From Flavobacterium aquidurense (GTDB taxonomy: Bacteria; Bacteroidota; Bacteroidia; Flavobacteriales; Flavobacteriaceae): a DNA stretch of 64,000 bases. Position 1 is the first letter of the stretch. Each line of letters opens with the position of its first letter. Positions 16,212 to 25,193 of the stretch are shown here, piece after piece. Location: contig NZ_JRLF01000009.1 of assembly GCF_001404985.1 (NCBI RefSeq), positions 62,001 through 126,000 of the forward strand, given 5' to 3'. The translations under genes were made by a program, and so were the position numbers. The notes under the pieces were generated by a model. It did not search any database. It was not told the DNA's origin and was given only the letters and a program-made list of their open reading frames with translations.

Positions 16212-18986
16212 ATGAAATTCAATTTAAAATTTCTATTTATTGCATTATTTATCTGCACGATTTCTATCGCTCAGAACAAAGGTACAATTTCTGGCGTTTT
16301 AACCGACAAAGAAACTAACAATGAAGTTTTACCATTTGCTAATGTTTTACTTAAAGGTACAAATATTAGCGCAAACACTGACATCGACGGAAAATATTCG
16401 TTGAATGTAAATCCGGGAAATTATATTATTATTTTTAGTTTCGTTGGATATGAGTCTGTAGAACAACCAGTAACTGTTAAAGCAAATGAAACCATTACTG
16501 TTAATCAGGTGCTTTCATCAGGAGGATATACTCTTAAGGATGTTGTTGTAAAATCTTCAGCAGTAAACAGACAAAAAGAATCTGCCCTGCTTTTAGAACA
16601 AAAAAATGCAGTAGATATTAAACAATCTATTGGAGCACAAGAACTTTCTAAAAAAGGAGTTAGTGATGTTGCCAATGCTGTTGTAAAAACTACAGGTATT
16701 ACGAAACAAGAAGGTACTGGTAACATTTTTGTAAGAGGTTTAGGAGACCGCTACAACTCTACTACTATGAATGGTTTACCAATACCATCTAACGATCCTG
16801 AAAAGAAAAACATTAATTTAGATATTTTCTCTACCGACATTATTGAATTCGTATCTATTGATAAGGTTTATAATGGTAAGTTTTTTGGAGATTTTGCCGG
16901 AGGTAACGTTGATATTGTTTCTAAAGACTACAAAGGAAACGGTTTTTTCAAAATCGATGCTGAATCAAAAATAAACACAAATGCTGTTGGAGAAAACAAC
17001 TTTACATTACAAAAAGGTCCAAATGCTTTTGGATTTAGCAAAGCTGAAATTCCAAACAATCCGCTTAATCAATATGGATTTAACACGCTTCAATTTGAAA
17101 AGAAAACACCTCTTGCCGGTTCACTAGGAATTTCGGGCGGTGATACCTTTAATGTTGGAGAAGAAGGAAAAATCAACATTTTTGGAACTGCTTCTTTCAC
17201 TAACGACTACTCTTCAAGAACAAACGGAACTGCAAAAGGAAGTGTAAATGCTGCTGGTGTTGCCGGAAAAGACTTAGATTACAAATACCTGGCATACAGC
17301 ACAAATACAACAGGGATGTTTAATGCAGGATACAAAATCAACAACAATAACAAAATCAACTTCAACTCTTTGTACATTAACACATCTGCACAAAAGAAAG
17401 AAGAATCATCAGGATATATTGTTGATTTAGCAAATGACGGAAACGGGTACATTCGTAGAAATGAATATGAAAAAACTGATTTATGGGTAAACCAATTATT
17501 AGGTGAACATAAATTAAGCGACAGAAGCACTCTTAACTGGGGAGGTTCTTACAACATAGTAAACCAAAGTATTCCGGACAGAACTTACAATACATTGAAT
17601 AAAATTGATGGTGCTTATGTAATCAACTCTCAGTCTGCACCAAATAATAACCATTATTTTCAGGAGCTGAAAGAAAATGAATTAGCGGCAAACTTATCTG
17701 TAAATTATAAGTTTAACAAAAATGACGAAGGAGATTACAAAGGAAAGTTTACTGTAGGGTATAACGGAAGATTTAAAAACAGAGATTTTGAGGCAACTCA
17801 ATTTAATCTTAAAACAACTACATCTCCTGTTTCTCATACTGGTGACATTGTTGACCCAAATAATCTGGATTTATTTTACAACCAACAGAATTTCGCAAAC
17901 AACTTCTTCACAATTTCTACTTTCCGTGGAGGTCCGGAAGTTTCAAATGCACTTGACCCACAAACTTATGGTGGAGATTTAACTATTAACGGTGGATTTT
18001 TAAATACTGAATATAAATTCAACACTAAACTTACTGCAGTTTTAGGATTAAGAGCGGAAGTTATTACTCAAAATGTTGAATGGAGCACACAGTTAGATCC
18101 TGACGGAGGAAGCGATAAATTAGAAAAAACAGCTTTCTTACCAAGTTTAGTTTTAAAATACGAACTTAATGAAAAACAAAATTTACGTTTAGGATTCAGC
18201 AAGACATATACATTACCTCAGTTCAAAGAAAGATCTCCTTTTATTTATGAGGAATTTTTACAAGCTAAAGTTGGTAACCCGTTTTTATATGCTTCAGATG
18301 ATTATAACTTAGATTTAAAATGGGAGATGTTCCCACAAAGTGATGAAGTTGTTTCTCTAACTGCATTTGGTAAATATATTTTGAACCCAATCAATGAAGT
18401 TATCATCAACTCATCTACAAATGATATCTCTTATGTAAACTCAGGAGATTATGGTTATGTGGCAGGAGCTGAATTAGAATACAAAAAAGTACTTTTTAAT
18501 TTTGACAGCGAAAACACAAAAAGATTAACAGGAGGTCTTAATGCGTCCTATTTATACAGTAAACAAGAGTTAAATGACGAAAAAGTTCTTGAAGAAACTA
18601 ACGGAACACGTCCAACTACTTTTACGAATAAAACAGGTAAATTTACAGGAGCTTCTCCTTTATTATTAAATGCTGATATATCTTTCTATAACGAATGGAA
18701 TGACAAAAACAGCAACCTTACTACAACCTTAGCATACAACTATTTCTCTGACCGAGTAAATGCAATTGGTACACTTGAAAAAGGTGACTTAGTTGATAAA
18801 GCTGTTGGTTCATTAGATTTTATTGCAAAATCTAAATTAAGTAAAAACTACGGTCTTGGTTTAGTGGTAAAAAACATTCTTGACCCAACTGTAAACAGAG
18901 TTCAGGAAAACCAATCCGGAGATGTAAATGTTTTGAGTTACAAAAAAGGTTTAAACTTAAGCTTACAATTTAGCTATGAGTTCTAA
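16212..18986 (+). CDS. TonB-dependent receptor with CarboxypepD_reg domain, probable phosphate-starvation gene
   Basis: Outer-membrane receptor of 924 residues. Signal peptide to residue 20 (TISIAQ); CarboxypepD_reg-like domain at about 24-110 (ISGVLTDKETN, ANVLLKGTN, DIDGKYSLN); plug at about 130-240 with GNIFVRGLGDRYNSTTMNG and VYNGKFFGDFAGGNVDI; then the barrel, ending LSLQFSYEF. No SusD-like protein is present; instead a lipoprotein gene with a beta-helix-like sequence lies 223 bases downstream behind its own promoter. Upstream hexamers every 11 bases indicate PhoB control, so the ligand is probably phosphorus-bearing, such as a phosphate ester or nucleic-acid-derived compound. That last step is an inference. 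Confidence 0.85.
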   Translation: MKFNLKFLFIALFICTISIAQNKGTISGVLTDKETNNEVLPFANVLLKGTNISANTDIDGKYSLNVNPGNYIIIFSFVGYESVEQPVTVKANETITVNQVLSSGGYTLKDVVVKSSAVNRQKESALLLEQKNAVDIKQSIGAQELSKKGVSDVANAVVKTTGITKQEGTGNIFVRGLGDRYNSTTMNGLPIPSNDPEKKNINLDIFSTDIIEFVSIDKVYNGKFFGDFAGGNVDIVSKDYKGNGFFKIDAESKINTNAVGENNFTLQKGPNAFGFSKAEIPNNPLNQYGFNTLQFEKKTPLAGSLGISGGDTFNVGEEGKINIFGTASFTNDYSSRTNGTAKGSVNAAGVAGKDLDYKYLAYSTNTTGMFNAGYKINNNNKINFNSLYINTSAQKKEESSGYIVDLANDGNGYIRRNEYEKTDLWVNQLLGEHKLSDRSTLNWGGSYNIVNQSIPDRTYNTLNKIDGAYVINSQSAPNNNHYFQELKENELAANLSVNYKFNKNDEGDYKGKFTVGYNGRFKNRDFEATQFNLKTTTSPVSHTGDIVDPNNLDLFYNQQNFANNFFTISTFRGGPEVSNALDPQTYGGDLTINGGFLNTEYKFNTKLTAVLGLRAEVITQNVEWSTQLDPDGGSDKLEKTAFLPSLVLKYELNEKQNLRLGFSKTYTLPQFKERSPFIYEEFLQAKVGNPFLYASDDYNLDLKWEMFPQSDEVVSLTAFGKYILNPINEVIINSSTNDISYVNSGDYGYVAGAELEYKKVLFNFDSENTKRLTGGLNASYLYSKQELNDEKVLEETNGTRPTTFTNKTGKFTGASPLLLNADISFYNEWNDKNSNLTTTLAYNYFSDRVNAIGTLEKGDLVDKAVGSLDFIAKSKLSKNYGLGLVVKNILDPTVNRVQENQSGDVNVLSYKKGLNLSLQFSYEF

Positions 18987-19010
18987 ATAAACAGATATTT
19001 TGAATTAGTA

Positions 19011-19041
19011 AAAAAAGACAGCTTTATGGCTGTCTTTTTTT
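19011..19041 (+). terminator. Terminator after the Pho-linked TonB receptor
   Basis: AAAAAAGACAGC and GCTGTCTTTTTT pair around TTTATG, with further T residues. Shows that the following lipoprotein gene needs its own promoter. Confidence 0.85.
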
Positions 19042-19080
19042 TATGGAATGTTTTTACATTTTAAATCACATGTTAAGCAG

Positions 19081-19169
19081 TTAACGTTTACTTAATGTAA
19101 AAACTACTTTTTATTAAACTAACAATCACAGTTACTTAACATCTAAAAAAGATTTCTAATCCATCTTTG
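19081..19169 (+). promoter_or_regulatory. Candidate extended Pho box array and promoter of the lipoprotein gene
   Basis: Six positions in one 11-base register: TTAACG (19081), TTAATG (19092), ACTACT (19103, poor), TTAAAC (19114), ATCACA (19125) and TTAACA (19136). The -7 element CATCTTTG (19162-19169), the same octamer as at the porin promoter, starts 20 bases after the last box, that is 9 plus one 11-base step. This keeps the same face of the helix. Confidence 0.55.
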
Positions 19170-19209
19170 CAACAAGAAATTAAACACAAAAAAAATTATT
19201 AAAACGATT

Positions 19210-20406
19210 ATGAAAAAATCAATTTTAAATTTCGTTACAGTTATTGCTTTATCAGGAGGTTTGCTTACAAGCTGTTCTAGTGATGACGATAAAAAAGCAC
19301 CAACTTCAACATTTGTTGCTGATGCTGCTAACTTTAAAGGAACTATCGCTGATGGTGAGGTAGTACTTGATGCATCTAAAACATACAAATTGACAGGTGC
19401 AATAAAAGTAGAAAACGGAGCAACTCTAACAATTCCTGCTGGAACAACTATTGAAGGTACAGGCGGAACTGCATCTTATATAGCAATCGCACAAGGAGGA
19501 AAAATCAACGTAAACGGTACAGCTGCAAAGCCAGTTATCATGACCGCTACTGTAAAAGAAGCTGGTAAATGGGGTGGTTTAGTAATTTGTGGTAAAGCGC
19601 CAATCAACCGTGTAAGTGGTGGTGCTAGTACAGCTACATCTGAAGTTGCTGAATTAACTTACGGAGGAACTAACTCTGCTGATAACTCAGGATCTATCAA
19701 GTATTTAAGAATTGAGTACGCTGGAGCTGCTTTCAACTCTGAAAAAGAATTTAATGGTATTTCATTCTTTGGAGTAGGTTCTGGAACAGTTGTTGAAAAC
19801 GTAGAAGCTTACCACGGTGCTGATGACGGATTTGAATTCTTCGGAGGATCTGTAAACACTACAAACTTAATCTCTATCGGTAACGAAGATGATCAGTTTG
19901 ACTGGACTGAAGGATGGAATGGAACAAATACTAACTGGTATGGTAAATTAGATTTTGGAAAAGGAAACAGAGGAATTGAAGCTGATAACTTCGAATTCGG
20001 ATATGCTTTCACTCCAATCGCTAACCCTACTATCACAAATTTAACTCTTGTTGGACCTGGAAGCACTGCAGCTGTTGCTAACTTTGCTGAAAACCAAGCT
20101 ATCAAATTAAGAAGAGGAACTAAAGGAATCATCTCAAATGTAGTTTTAAGCTCTTGGGCAACTGGTATTGATGTTGAAAATGACGAAACTATTGCTTTCG
20201 TTGGAACAGCTTTAAAAGTATCAAACGTATTATTTGTTACTGATGTACCTGCAAAATCTAAAGGAAAGAAAACTGCTGTAGCTCCTGCTACATCTGGAGT
20301 AACTGCTGATGTATCTGCTGTATTTACAGAATCAGCTACTGCAACTGGTGCTGGAAACGGAGTTTTAGCTCCAACATGGGCTGCTAGCTGGTCAGTTGGT
20401 TTCTAA
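19210..20406 (+). CDS. Surface or periplasmic lipoprotein, beta-helix-like, Pho-linked
   Basis: 398 residues with a lipoprotein signal (GGLLTSC, lipid-anchored Cys at 22), then an SSDDDKK tether as often seen in surface-exposed Bacteroidota lipoproteins. The body has repeated short strands: NGATLTIPAGTTIEG, GGKINVNGTAAKPVIM, VENVEAYHGADDGFEFFGGS and IGNEDDQFDWTEGW, suggesting a right-handed parallel beta-helix with acidic, possibly calcium-binding, turns. It could be the binding partner of the TonB receptor, taking the place of a SusD-like protein. The promoter carries an extended run of Pho-like boxes. I do not know a named family. Confidence 0.7.
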   Translation: MKKSILNFVTVIALSGGLLTSCSSDDDKKAPTSTFVADAANFKGTIADGEVVLDASKTYKLTGAIKVENGATLTIPAGTTIEGTGGTASYIAIAQGGKINVNGTAAKPVIMTATVKEAGKWGGLVICGKAPINRVSGGASTATSEVAELTYGGTNSADNSGSIKYLRIEYAGAAFNSEKEFNGISFFGVGSGTVVENVEAYHGADDGFEFFGGSVNTTNLISIGNEDDQFDWTEGWNGTNTNWYGKLDFGKGNRGIEADNFEFGYAFTPIANPTITNLTLVGPGSTAAVANFAENQAIKLRRGTKGIISNVVLSSWATGIDVENDETIAFVGTALKVSNVLFVTDVPAKSKGKKTAVAPATSGVTADVSAVFTESATATGAGNGVLAPTWAASWSVGF

Positions 20407-20430
20407 TCACTTCACACATAAAATGTTAAA

Positions 20431-20461
20431 AACATCCTAAATATTTAGGATGTTTTTTTTT
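20431..20461 (+). terminator. Terminator after the lipoprotein gene
   Basis: AACATCCTAAAT and ATTTAGGATGTT form a perfect palindrome followed by a T run. Confidence 0.85.
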
Positions 20462-20514
20462 GGCGTAGTTTTTGTAATTTTTTTTTGTATATTTACATTA
20501 ATCAAAATAATGCG

Positions 20515-20859
20515 ATGGTAAAAAACTACTTTTATATTACACTCTTATTGGCTTTTTTCTTTACTCTAAGTGTTTCGGCACAGGAGAGCAAGCAATTACC
20601 AAAACCTCAAGATGCAACTACATCTACTATTGAGGGTTTAAGCTTGTACCCTAATCCGGTTACGAGCGGAAAAGTATACATCTCCTCTAAAAATGATTTA
20701 GAAAAAGAAATAATAGTCTTTGATGTCCTGGGCAAAAAAGTACTTCAGGCACATTTAAGTTCAAGAGAACTAAATGTTTCAGATCTTGTTCCCGGTGTTT
20801 ACATCATCAAAATAAGCGAAGAAAATGCTTCTGCAACCCGAAAGCTCATCATTCGATAA
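20515..20859 (+). CDS. Minimal T9SS cargo: signal peptide plus type A sorting domain
   Basis: 114 residues from the ATG at 20515. Signal peptide to about 22 (LSVSAQ), a 20-residue linker, and then a complete type A sorting domain: LYPNPVTSGKVYISS, then VFDVLGKKVLQ, LNVSDLVPGVYIIKI and RKLIIR. No catalytic or binding domain remains, so nearly the whole mature protein is the sorting signal. It should be exported through the Sec pathway and then the type IX system. A terminator separates it from the Pho-linked lipoprotein gene, and no TTAACA boxes are evident upstream, so a functional link to that locus is uncertain. Confidence 0.75.
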   Translation: MVKNYFYITLLLAFFFTLSVSAQESKQLPKPQDATTSTIEGLSLYPNPVTSGKVYISSKNDLEKEIIVFDVLGKKVLQAHLSSRELNVSDLVPGVYIIKISEENASATRKLIIR

Positions 20860-20864
20860 AACAT

Positions 20865-20892
20865 AAAAAAGCTCCTTTTCAGGAGCTTTTTT
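20865..20892 (+). terminator. Terminator after the short T9SS cargo gene
   Basis: AAAAAGCTCCT and AGGAGCTTTTT pair around TTTC with a T tail. Directly downstream (20897-20965) are CAGTCTCAG/TTTTCAGTTT repeats that recur near 43284. Confidence 0.8.
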
Positions 20893-20974
20893 ATTTTCAG
20901 TCCCAGTCTCAGTTTTCAGTTTCACTACATGCCAAAAACTGTGACTGAAAACTACTACTGAAAACTAAAAACAA

Positions 20975-20982
20975 TATCTTTG
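20975..20982 (+). promoter_or_regulatory. -7 element (TATCTTTG) of the LuxE-like gene
   Basis: Exact TAnnTTTG match ending 13 bases before the TTG start at 20996. It fixes transcription start just ahead of that codon. Confidence 0.5.
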
Positions 20983-20995
20983 CAAAAAAAAAGTT

Positions 20996-21976
20996 TTGAT
21001 CACAGCCAACGATATATTTACGATTTCGAGTCAAAAACAATTTGAAAAAATAGCCTTAAAAGTATTTCGTTTTCAACATGAGAACAACATCGTATATAGG
21101 GATTTCTGTGATTTCTTAAAAGTCAATCCACAACAGGTAAAATCACTGGAACAAATTCCGTTTTTACCTATTCAGTTTTTCAAAAGCCATAATGTAGTTT
21201 CTAATAATGATCCGGCTCAGGTTACTTTTACGAGCAGCGGAACAACTGGAATGATCACAAGCCGACATATAGTGACCGATGTTTCCCTATATGAGGAAAG
21301 TTACCGCAACGGTTTTTCTCAATTCTATGGCAATATCGAAGATTATGTTGTTTTAGCTCTTTTGCCGTCCTATCTCGAACGTGATGGGTCTTCGCTTATT
21401 TATATGGTCGAAGATTTAATAAAACTATCCAATCAGCCGGATAGTGGGTTTTATTTGCACAACCATGATGACTTAATTAAAAAATTGACAGCATTAGATG
21501 CATCTGGTCAAAATGTGATTTTAATTGGCGTAACTTATGCTTTATTAGATTTGATTGAAAAACATCAATTCAACCTTCAAAACACCATTATTATGGAAAC
21601 TGGAGGAATGAAAGGTAAACGTAAAGAAATGATTCGCGAAGAATTACACGAACAACTCTGCAAAGGTTTTGGAGTTACAGCAATTCATTCTGAATATGGC
21701 ATGACCGAACTATTAGGACAAGCTTATTCTTTAGGTGAAGGAGTTTTCGAATGTCCGTCATGGATGCACATTTTAATTCGTGATCCTGAAGATGCTCTTA
21801 CTTATGTCAAAAACGGAAAAACCGGAGGAATCAATGTAATTGATTTAGCCAACATTAATTCTTGTTCTTTTATCGCCACACAGGATTTAGGCAAAAAAAA
21901 TCTCAACAACTCTTTCGAGGTATTGGGACGTTTTGATAATTCTGATATTCGTGGCTGTAATTTGATGGTATTGTAA
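20996..21976 (+). CDS. LuxE/acyl-protein synthetase-like, ANL superfamily
   Basis: 326 residues, cytoplasmic. The phosphate-binding loop FTSSGTTGMITSRH at about 81-94 and the SEYGMTELLGQAYS motif near 238 are those of LuxE/PaaK-type adenylating enzymes; LuxE activates fatty acid to acyl-AMP and holds it as a thioester. The start is a TTG at 20996: no ATG fits, and the -7 element ends 13 bases upstream. There is no LuxC or LuxD nearby, so the acyl acceptor is unknown. From memory, Flavobacterium genomes carry this as a stand-alone gene, so a housekeeping lipid role is more likely than bioluminescence. Confidence 0.8.
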   Translation: MITANDIFTISSQKQFEKIALKVFRFQHENNIVYRDFCDFLKVNPQQVKSLEQIPFLPIQFFKSHNVVSNNDPAQVTFTSSGTTGMITSRHIVTDVSLYEESYRNGFSQFYGNIEDYVVLALLPSYLERDGSSLIYMVEDLIKLSNQPDSGFYLHNHDDLIKKLTALDASGQNVILIGVTYALLDLIEKHQFNLQNTIIMETGGMKGKRKEMIREELHEQLCKGFGVTAIHSEYGMTELLGQAYSLGEGVFECPSWMHILIRDPEDALTYVKNGKTGGINVIDLANINSCSFIATQDLGKKNLNNSFEVLGRFDNSDIRGCNLMVL

Positions 21977-22119
21977 CTCGTTATCATAATAAAATGCATT
22001 TATTGCAATTATCTTAATGTAAGAATATACACAATTTCATAACTTATAATTAATGTAGAAAAAATACTACACTTATGTTTAAAATATACTTTTAAAGTAA
22101 CTTTTTAAATATAAAAATT

Positions 22120-23760
22120 ATGAGAAAAATTACTTTAGTACTGTTTACTTTTTTGACCTTTATAAGCTGGTCACAAAATCCGAATTACAGATATCACGAA
22201 CTACAAGATTTAGGTCCTACTATAGAATGGGCCATTGCCGTCGAATGTACCCATCATTATTCTCCAGTAGGCATAAGAGAAGTAAATTTAAGACAAAATT
22301 TCAAATTGGAAGTTGGGAAAATTTACAAGGCAGATTTAGGATTAAATTACGGAAACTTTGGTACAAGATACTACAAAGTAACTTATGCTGGAGATGCAGG
22401 AACTGACAAGGGCGACGAAATTGATACTCCTCCTAATTTTGGAGCTCCAATTACTGATTTGTGCAACTCTTTATCTTGGAAATATATAAGACCAATTTTA
22501 TTGGGTTCAACTTTAGAAGAAGCACAAAATAACTATTGCGCAAATTTAACAGCTAATACGACCAGAGAAAAAGTAAACATTAAAATAACACAATCTTTAA
22601 TTGTAGGCAGTGCATATTTTATGGATTTTGGGAAGGGCCCAAATTATTATTTGATAGATGGTTCAAGTCCTGAAAATGGAGATGCTGACTATGAATTTGA
22701 TCCTACAATTGCTAATGCCGTTTTTTCTCCTGCTGCATTAAATTGTCCAAAACCAGACTTACAAGCTACAGCAACAGACTTTGGAGGTACAACTACCACC
22801 AGCGGAGCTAATGCTAGTGTAATATATTCTATAAAAAATATAGGAGGCAGAGCTTTTACACCATCTCATTGCTTAATTTACTTTTCTAAAGGCAATTCTA
22901 TTCTAAGCGCTGATGATACATTAATCAAAGATGTTACTATAGATCCACTAAATCCTAATGAAATCAAATATAGCGTTCCATCCATAATTATTCCTGCAAA
23001 TATTAGCAGTGGTACTTATTATGTAATTATCCAATTAACTAATAGTGAAGACATAAACAACAGTAATAATGTAATTTCATCTTTATCGTCATTTACTATC
23101 AATCAGACAACAACACCAACCGGAAAACCAGACTTAGTTATTGATCCAGCCAATACGATTGTTTTTAGTAATTGCTTTGAGTGTAGTGCGGCACTAAGTG
23201 ATTTAGGAAATAAAAGACACACGATAAATAATCAATCTGGAATTCTTAACTTACAAGCAATAACTATTAAAAATATAGGAAGCACTAAATCAGCCCCTGC
23301 AACACTTCAGTTTTATTTATCAACTGATGGTATTCTTGATACAGCAGATATAAAATCTACATCAAGCAGTGTTTCAATAGCTGCAATAAACCCAGGAAGT
23401 TCAATTACAGTATCTAAATCAATTTTCTCTTCTGATTTTGGCGGCTTAACAGTTACTGGAAATCGAAACATTCTTATGTCGGTTGACGACTCTAAAACAA
23501 ATACCGAATCAAATGAAAATAATAACATAACAGTTATACCAGTTACTTTTGTTAACCCTTTCGCAAAAACTGTTCAGTCTGATTTAAATGTTGAAGACAA
23601 CATACAACCTTATTCCATAAATGTTTACAATTTTGAAGGGCAAAAAGTTTTAACCAAAAAAGTTAGCTCTAAAGAAGAAGAAAACAAATCATTAGAATCA
23701 TTAAAAAGCGGGATTTACATCATTAAATCTAAGAATGAAACCCGAAAAGTTGTTAAATAA
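22120..23760 (+). CDS. CARDB-domain surface protein secreted by T9SS
   Basis: 546 residues. Signal peptide to about 19 (FISWSQ). Residues 20-200 form a unique N-terminal region with several Cys. Two CARDB-like adhesive domains follow at about 205-315 (KPDLQATATDFGG, YSIKNIGGRAFTPSHC, YYVIIQLTNSEDINNSNN) and 335-470 (KPDLVIDPAN, IKNIGSTKSAPATLQFYLS, ILMSVDDSKTNTESNENNN). The last 70 residues are a type A sorting domain (YSINVYNFEGQKVL, LKSGIYIIKS, TRKVVK). Probably a cell-surface or released adhesin; the ligand is unknown. The gene has its own upstream space and a strong terminator. Confidence 0.85.
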   Translation: MRKITLVLFTFLTFISWSQNPNYRYHELQDLGPTIEWAIAVECTHHYSPVGIREVNLRQNFKLEVGKIYKADLGLNYGNFGTRYYKVTYAGDAGTDKGDEIDTPPNFGAPITDLCNSLSWKYIRPILLGSTLEEAQNNYCANLTANTTREKVNIKITQSLIVGSAYFMDFGKGPNYYLIDGSSPENGDADYEFDPTIANAVFSPAALNCPKPDLQATATDFGGTTTTSGANASVIYSIKNIGGRAFTPSHCLIYFSKGNSILSADDTLIKDVTIDPLNPNEIKYSVPSIIIPANISSGTYYVIIQLTNSEDINNSNNVISSLSSFTINQTTTPTGKPDLVIDPANTIVFSNCFECSAALSDLGNKRHTINNQSGILNLQAITIKNIGSTKSAPATLQFYLSTDGILDTADIKSTSSSVSIAAINPGSSITVSKSIFSSDFGGLTVTGNRNILMSVDDSKTNTESNENNNITVIPVTFVNPFAKTVQSDLNVEDNIQPYSINVYNFEGQKVLTKKVSSKEEENKSLESLKSGIYIIKSKNETRKVVK

Positions 23761-23779
23761 AAACACTCACTAAAAAGAA

Positions 23780-23809
23780 AAAGCATCAGCTTACGCTGAT
23801 GCTTTTTTT
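23780..23809 (+). terminator. Terminator after the CARDB protein gene
   Basis: AGCATCAGC and GCTGATGCT pair around TTAC with a T tail. It lies between converging genes and may also end tyrS. Confidence 0.85.
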
Positions 23810-23840
23810 ATAACTTTCAATTAGAAGTTCAAAACATGAA

Positions 23841-25136
23841 TTAAACCACTCTTATTACAAAGTAATTTTTCTTTCCGCTTTGTAACAATACAAACTGATT
23901 ATTGATCAAATCATTTGCAGTTAGCACAAAATCTTCTTTTATTTTTTCTCTGTTTACAGAAATAGAATTAGCTGTCAAAGCTCTTCTTGCTTCTCCGTTT
24001 GATTTAAAAAAACCTGTTTTTTCATTCAAAACAGCAACAATATCCAATCCGTTTTCTAAATCTGCTTTTACAATTTCAGCTTGAGGAACTCCATCAAAAA
24101 CTTCTAAAAAAGTAGTTTCATCCAATTTCTTCAAATCATCTGCAGTAGAATTTCCAAACAAAATATTCGAAGCCTGAATTGCTTTCTCCAATTCTTCTTC
24201 AGAGTGAACAAAAATCGTGATTTCTTCAGCCAGTTTCTTTTGCAGAACTCTTAAATGCGGAGCTGTTTTATGCTCTTCGATTAAGGCATCAATTGTTTCT
24301 TTATCTAAAAAAGTAAAGATTTTAATATATTTTTCAGCATCAACATCAGTTGCGTTTACCCAAAATTGGTAAAATTTGTAAACTGAAGTTTTGTCTGCAT
24401 CCAACCAAACATTTCCACCTTCAGATTTACCAAATTTAGAACCGTCTGCTTTTGTAATCAAAGGCGTTGTCAAAGCAAAAGCTTTAGCATTTTCTCCTCC
24501 CATTCTGCGCACTAATTCTGTACCTGTGGTAATATTACCCCATTGGTCAGAACCTCCCATTTGCAGAACGCAATTGTTGTTTTTATATAAATGATAAAAA
24601 TCGTAACCCTGAATTAACTGATACGTAAACTCTGTAAAAGACATTCCTTCGCCTTCTCCGGCAAATCTCTTTTTAACTGAATCCTTCGCCATCATATAAT
24701 TTACTGTGATTCGTTTTCCAACTTCACGGGCAAAATCAATAAACGAGAATTCTTTCATCCAGTCATAGTTGTTCACCATCACCGGAGCATTTGCATCTTT
24801 TGAATTAAAGTCTAAGAAACGAGACAAAACACTTTTTATTCCCGCAACATTTTTAGCCAAAGTTTCTTCGTTCAGCAAATTTCTTTCGTCAGATTTCCCG
24901 GATGGATCACCAATCATTCCGGTTGCACCACCAACCAAAGCAATAGGCTGATGACCAAAATTCTTTAAATGAACCAATAAAATAATCTGAACCATACTAC
25001 CAATATGTAGTGAATCTGCCGTTGGATCAAAACCTATATATGCCGTAGTTACTTCTTTAAGCAATTGTTCTTCCGTTCCTGGCATGCTATCATGATATAA
25101 CCCTCGCCACTTTAATTCTTCAACTAGATTCTTCAT
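23841..25136 (-). CDS. tyrS: Tyrosine-tRNA ligase
   Basis: Charges tRNA-Tyr, cytoplasmic class I enzyme, 431 residues. Rossmann-fold HIGH motif [11 protein letters not shown] at about 39-49, Tyr/tRNA contacts [12 protein letters not shown] and [10 protein letters not shown], and KFGKS in place of KMSKS. The C-terminal 70 residues are an S4 RNA-binding domain ([11 protein letters not shown]). An in-frame ATG at 25184 is rejected: the -7 element TATATTTG lies at 25161-25154 (minus strand), so transcription begins inside that extension and the ATG at 25136 is the start. Confidence 0.95.
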   Translation of the reverse strand: MKNLVEELKWRGLYHDSMPGTEEQLLKEVTTAYIGFDPTADSLHIGSMVQIILLVHLKNFGHQPIALVGGATGMIGDPSGKSDERNLLNEETLAKNVAGIKSVLSRFLDFNSKDANAPVMVNNYDWMKEFSFIDFAREVGKRITVNYMMAKDSVKKRFAGEGEGMSFTEFTYQLIQGYDFYHLYKNNNCVLQMGGSDQWGNITTGTELVRRMGGENAKAFALTTPLITKADGSKFGKSEGGNVWLDADKTSVYKFYQFWVNATDVDAEKYIKIFTFLDKETIDALIEEHKTAPHLRVLQKKLAEEITIFVHSEEELEKAIQASNILFGNSTADDLKKLDETTFLEVFDGVPQAEIVKADLENGLDIVAVLNEKTGFFKSNGEARRALTANSISVNREKIKEDFVLTANDLINNQFVLLQSGKKNYFVIRVV

Positions 25137-25153
25137 TTTTAAAATAATTTGTG

Positions 25154-25185
25154 CAAATATAGGGATTGTCAACTGCAATATCAAA
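25154..25185 (-). promoter_or_regulatory. Full Bacteroidota promoter of tyrS
   Basis: On the minus strand, TTTG (25185-25182) is followed after 20 bases by TATATTTG (25161-25154). This matches the TTTG-N19-21-TAnnTTTG consensus. Confidence 0.65.
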
Positions 25186-25193
25186 ACGGTTTA

